Shown: positions 62,166 to 64,000 of the stretch, piece after piece
How positions within the stretch are numbered: the first letter of the stretch is position 1
Layout: every line of letters begins with the position of its first letter
Source: Arthrobacter sp. ov118
Lineage (GTDB): Bacteria > Actinomycetota > Actinomycetes > Actinomycetales > Micrococcaceae
Direction of reading: 5' to 3'
Length of the DNA stretch: 64,000 nt
NCBI RefSeq assembly: GCF_900116495.1
Contig: NZ_FPAY01000011.1
Span: forward strand, 81,334-145,333
Position numbers and translations under genes: made by a program
The notes under the pieces: generated by a model
Databases searched by the model: none
Told to the model about the DNA's origin: nothing
What the model saw: the letters and a program-made list of their open reading frames with translations, nothing else

Positions 62166-63148
62166 CCATCCTGGTTGCCCCGGATAGTTTTAAAGGCACA
62201 TACTCAGCCTTGGAAGTTGCGGTGTCCATAGCTGCAGGCATCGAGGATGGCGGTGGCAGGGCTGTGCCGCTGCCGGTCGCGGACGGTGGTGAGGGCACTT
62301 TTGATGCTCTTTGCCGCAGTCTGGATGCGGATGCTGTCACTGTCGAAGCGGTTAATGCCTGGGCCGAGCCCATTTCTGCAATTCTCGGGCTGGCCCCGGA
62401 CGGAACCGCCGTGATCGAAGTAGCCCAGGCCGGCGGTCTCACAGCGTCGAGAAATTCCCCGCATGACGCAATGTCCGCCAGCACTTACGGGACAGGGATG
62501 ATGATTGCAGCCGCCATCGGTTTGGGGGCTACGCATGTCATGGTTGCAGCCGGTGGCTCCGCCACTACTGACGGAGGAGCCGGGGCGGTCCGGGCCATCA
62601 ACGACAGAGGCGGCCCGAGGGGTGCCCGCCTGACTGTCCTCTCCGATGTGACGACAACATTCCTCGATGCCCCCCGGATTTTTGGGCCCCAGAAAGGGGC
62701 AGACGCGGCCAGTATCCAGCTGCTCGAGGAACGACTCCAACAGCTGGCGGTCACATATCCCCGCAATCCCGCCGGCGTTCCACGCACCGGAGCAGCCGGC
62801 GGGCTCTCCGGCGGCCTGTGGGCGAACTTTGGGGCGGATTTGGTGTCCGGGGCCGACGCGGTTCTGGACGCGGCAAACTTCGACAAGTATCTGGAGTCCG
62901 CCGATGCGGTCGTTGTTGGAGAGGGGCGCCTGGATTCTCAGACAGGGAAGGGGAAAATCATCTCGGCCATTCTGCACCGCGTCCGGTTATCCGGCAGAGC
63001 CATCCCCGTTCTGGCCATTGTCGGATCAGTAGCCGAGGATCTGGGTGCTTACGCGCAGAATTTCGAGGAAATCCTTGTAGCATCTGACGCTGCGACGATG
63101 TACGTCGCCGGTCAGTCGATCGCGGGTTACTCTCAGCTCCTGCCCTAG
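62162..63148 (+). CDS. Glycerate kinase (GlxK/GarK type I)
   Basis: The 328-residue protein begins ILVAPDSFKGTYSALEVAVS. It shows VADGGEGTFDAL, then VEVAQAGGL-like VIEVAQAGGLTASRN, the glycine-rich VAAGGSATTDGGAG and VVVGEGRLDSQTGKGK. All are hallmarks of bacterial glycerate kinase, which makes 2- or 3-phosphoglycerate. It is the last gene of the operon and overlaps the dehydrogenase gene. Confidence 0.92.
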   Translation: MTILVAPDSFKGTYSALEVAVSIAAGIEDGGGRAVPLPVADGGEGTFDALCRSLDADAVTVEAVNAWAEPISAILGLAPDGTAVIEVAQAGGLTASRNSPHDAMSASTYGTGMMIAAAIGLGATHVMVAAGGSATTDGGAGAVRAINDRGGPRGARLTVLSDVTTTFLDAPRIFGPQKGADAASIQLLEERLQQLAVTYPRNPAGVPRTGAAGGLSGGLWANFGADLVSGADAVLDAANFDKYLESADAVVVGEGRLDSQTGKGKIISAILHRVRLSGRAIPVLAIVGSVAEDLGAYAQNFEEILVASDAATMYVAGQSIAGYSQLLP

Positions 63149-63185
63149 CCCCGGGATCTGATGGGCGGCGGTTTCCTTGCGGGCA

Positions 63186-63986
63186 TCACGCCTCGCCGGG
63201 GAACCGGCCGCCGATCAGTCTTGTCATATGCTCCGCTGCTGTAAGTAGCGGTTCCACCCAGGCCTCGCACGTTTCGCGTGGCATTCGCAAAGTGGGACCG
63301 TTAATGGTCACCGCCCCCACCAGACCGGCTGCAGCGTCGAAAACCGGGGCGGAGAGACCGGAGGCGCCGTCTTCACGCTCACCGACAGTGATGGCAAACC
63401 CATCCGTCCGGGTGTTCTTTACTGCGGTGACCAGATCCTCAGAACTCGTAATCGTGGATTCCGTGAGTGACTCCAAGGGATCACGCAGGACCTCCTCCAT
63501 GAGGTCCGAGTCCCAGGCCAGGAGAACCCGCCCCGCCGAACCGGCATGCAGGGGGAGGATCTTACCAAGATGCATCTCGCGGCGAAGAGCATGGCGCGTT
63601 TCCGCCATTGCCACGCACACACGCTGGTGCTGCTCTGCCTTATAGAAACACGTGGTTTCTCCCGTGGTATCCCGAAGCGTCTTCAGCACCGGGCTGATGA
63701 CGTCGATCACTTCCATTCCCCGGGTCGCCGGGGCTGCCCAGTAGGCCAACCGCATTCCGATGCGGTAGGAATCGTCCTCCCGGTCCAGAAAGCCCTGCGA
63801 CATGAGGTTGGCCACCAGCCGCTGGACCGTTGAGGTGGGCATGCCGGTGGCCTCGCGGATATCGCTCAGGGACAGTACCGGTCGGGCGAGCGAGAAAGCG
63901 TCGAGAATGGATGAGATTTTTCCCAGAACGAGCAAGGTGTTGCTGCTGGACTTCGCTGAAGATTCTGCCACGGACATAGCACTCAC
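63186..63986 (-). CDS. IclR family transcriptional regulator
   Basis: The 266-residue protein has an N-terminal winged helix (LSLSDIREATGMPTSTVQRL) and a C-terminal ligand-binding domain with CFYKAEQHQRVCVAMAETRH, LPLHAGSAGRVLLAW and a late SGLSAPVFDAAAGLVGAVTI. It is convergent with the glycerate kinase gene. It is the only regulator in the cluster and likely controls both operons through the CCCATA-N-TATGGG sites. The start near the window edge cannot be checked for upstream signals. Confidence 0.88.
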   Translation of the reverse strand: MSAMSVAESSAKSSSNTLLVLGKISSILDAFSLARPVLSLSDIREATGMPTSTVQRLVANLMSQGFLDREDDSYRIGMRLAYWAAPATRGMEVIDVISPVLKTLRDTTGETTCFYKAEQHQRVCVAMAETRHALRREMHLGKILPLHAGSAGRVLLAWDSDLMEEVLRDPLESLTESTITSSEDLVTAVKNTRTDGFAITVGEREDGASGLSAPVFDAAAGLVGAVTINGPTLRMPRETCEAWVEPLLTAAEHMTRLIGGRFPGEA

Positions 63987-64000
63987 GCTAGACGGTAGCC

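Overview
The window is high-GC actinobacterial DNA that reads as a plasmid or large mobile element of an Arthrobacter-like Micrococcaceae bacterium. This assignment is inference from gene families: DUF4192, DUF4193, DUF4383, helicase-associated-domain and ROK proteins, frequent GTG starts, a MobC/relaxase/oriT block and a ParB-like protein. No rRNA, tRNA, CRISPR array or replication initiator was seen.

Layout. (1) 0-12.2 kb: accessory DNA with an IS110-type element, a defence-like block (GTP cyclohydrolase II-like enzyme, SLATT-type membrane protein, Shedu nuclease), dprA, a DUF4192 gene, a HEPN-like gene and parB. Several of these genes sit beside copies of a 200-300 bp hairpin-rich repeat. 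(2) 12.4-22.9 kb: small hypothetical and membrane proteins, an IS21 remnant, and a resolvase plus a P-loop ATPase with twelve nearly identical 32-residue repeats, bracketed by Tn402/Tn5053-type transposon ends. (3) 23-37.9 kb: an ABC-2 exporter, then two parallel catabolic clusters, each with a ROK repressor, a SIS-domain protein, a sugar kinase and a polar-amino-acid-type ABC importer. (4) 38-44.3 kb: zinc-ribbon and membrane proteins, then a complete but frameshifted tniA-tniB-tniQ transposon with its terminal repeats. (5) 44.4-53.7 kb: transfer-related region with a glutaredoxin-like protein, SSB, SRAP protein, candidate oriT, MobC, relaxase, a DUF1016 nuclease and a DNA/RNA endonuclease. 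(6) 54.5-64 kb: an IclR-linked catabolic cluster with GntP permease, CoA-transferase, HMG-CoA-lyase-like enzyme, split transketolase, hydroxyacid dehydrogenase and glycerate kinase.

How parts may work together (inference). The SLATT/GCHII pair looks like a two-gene conflict system whose enzyme has lost the tyrosine needed for normal GCHII chemistry. The twin SIS/kinase/importer clusters fit uptake and breakdown of glycated amino acids or opine-like conjugates. The last cluster fits import and CoA activation of a branched hydroxy acid, cleavage to acetyl-CoA plus a keto acid such as hydroxypyruvate, and routing of the latter through transketolase or through reduction and phosphorylation to phosphoglycerate.
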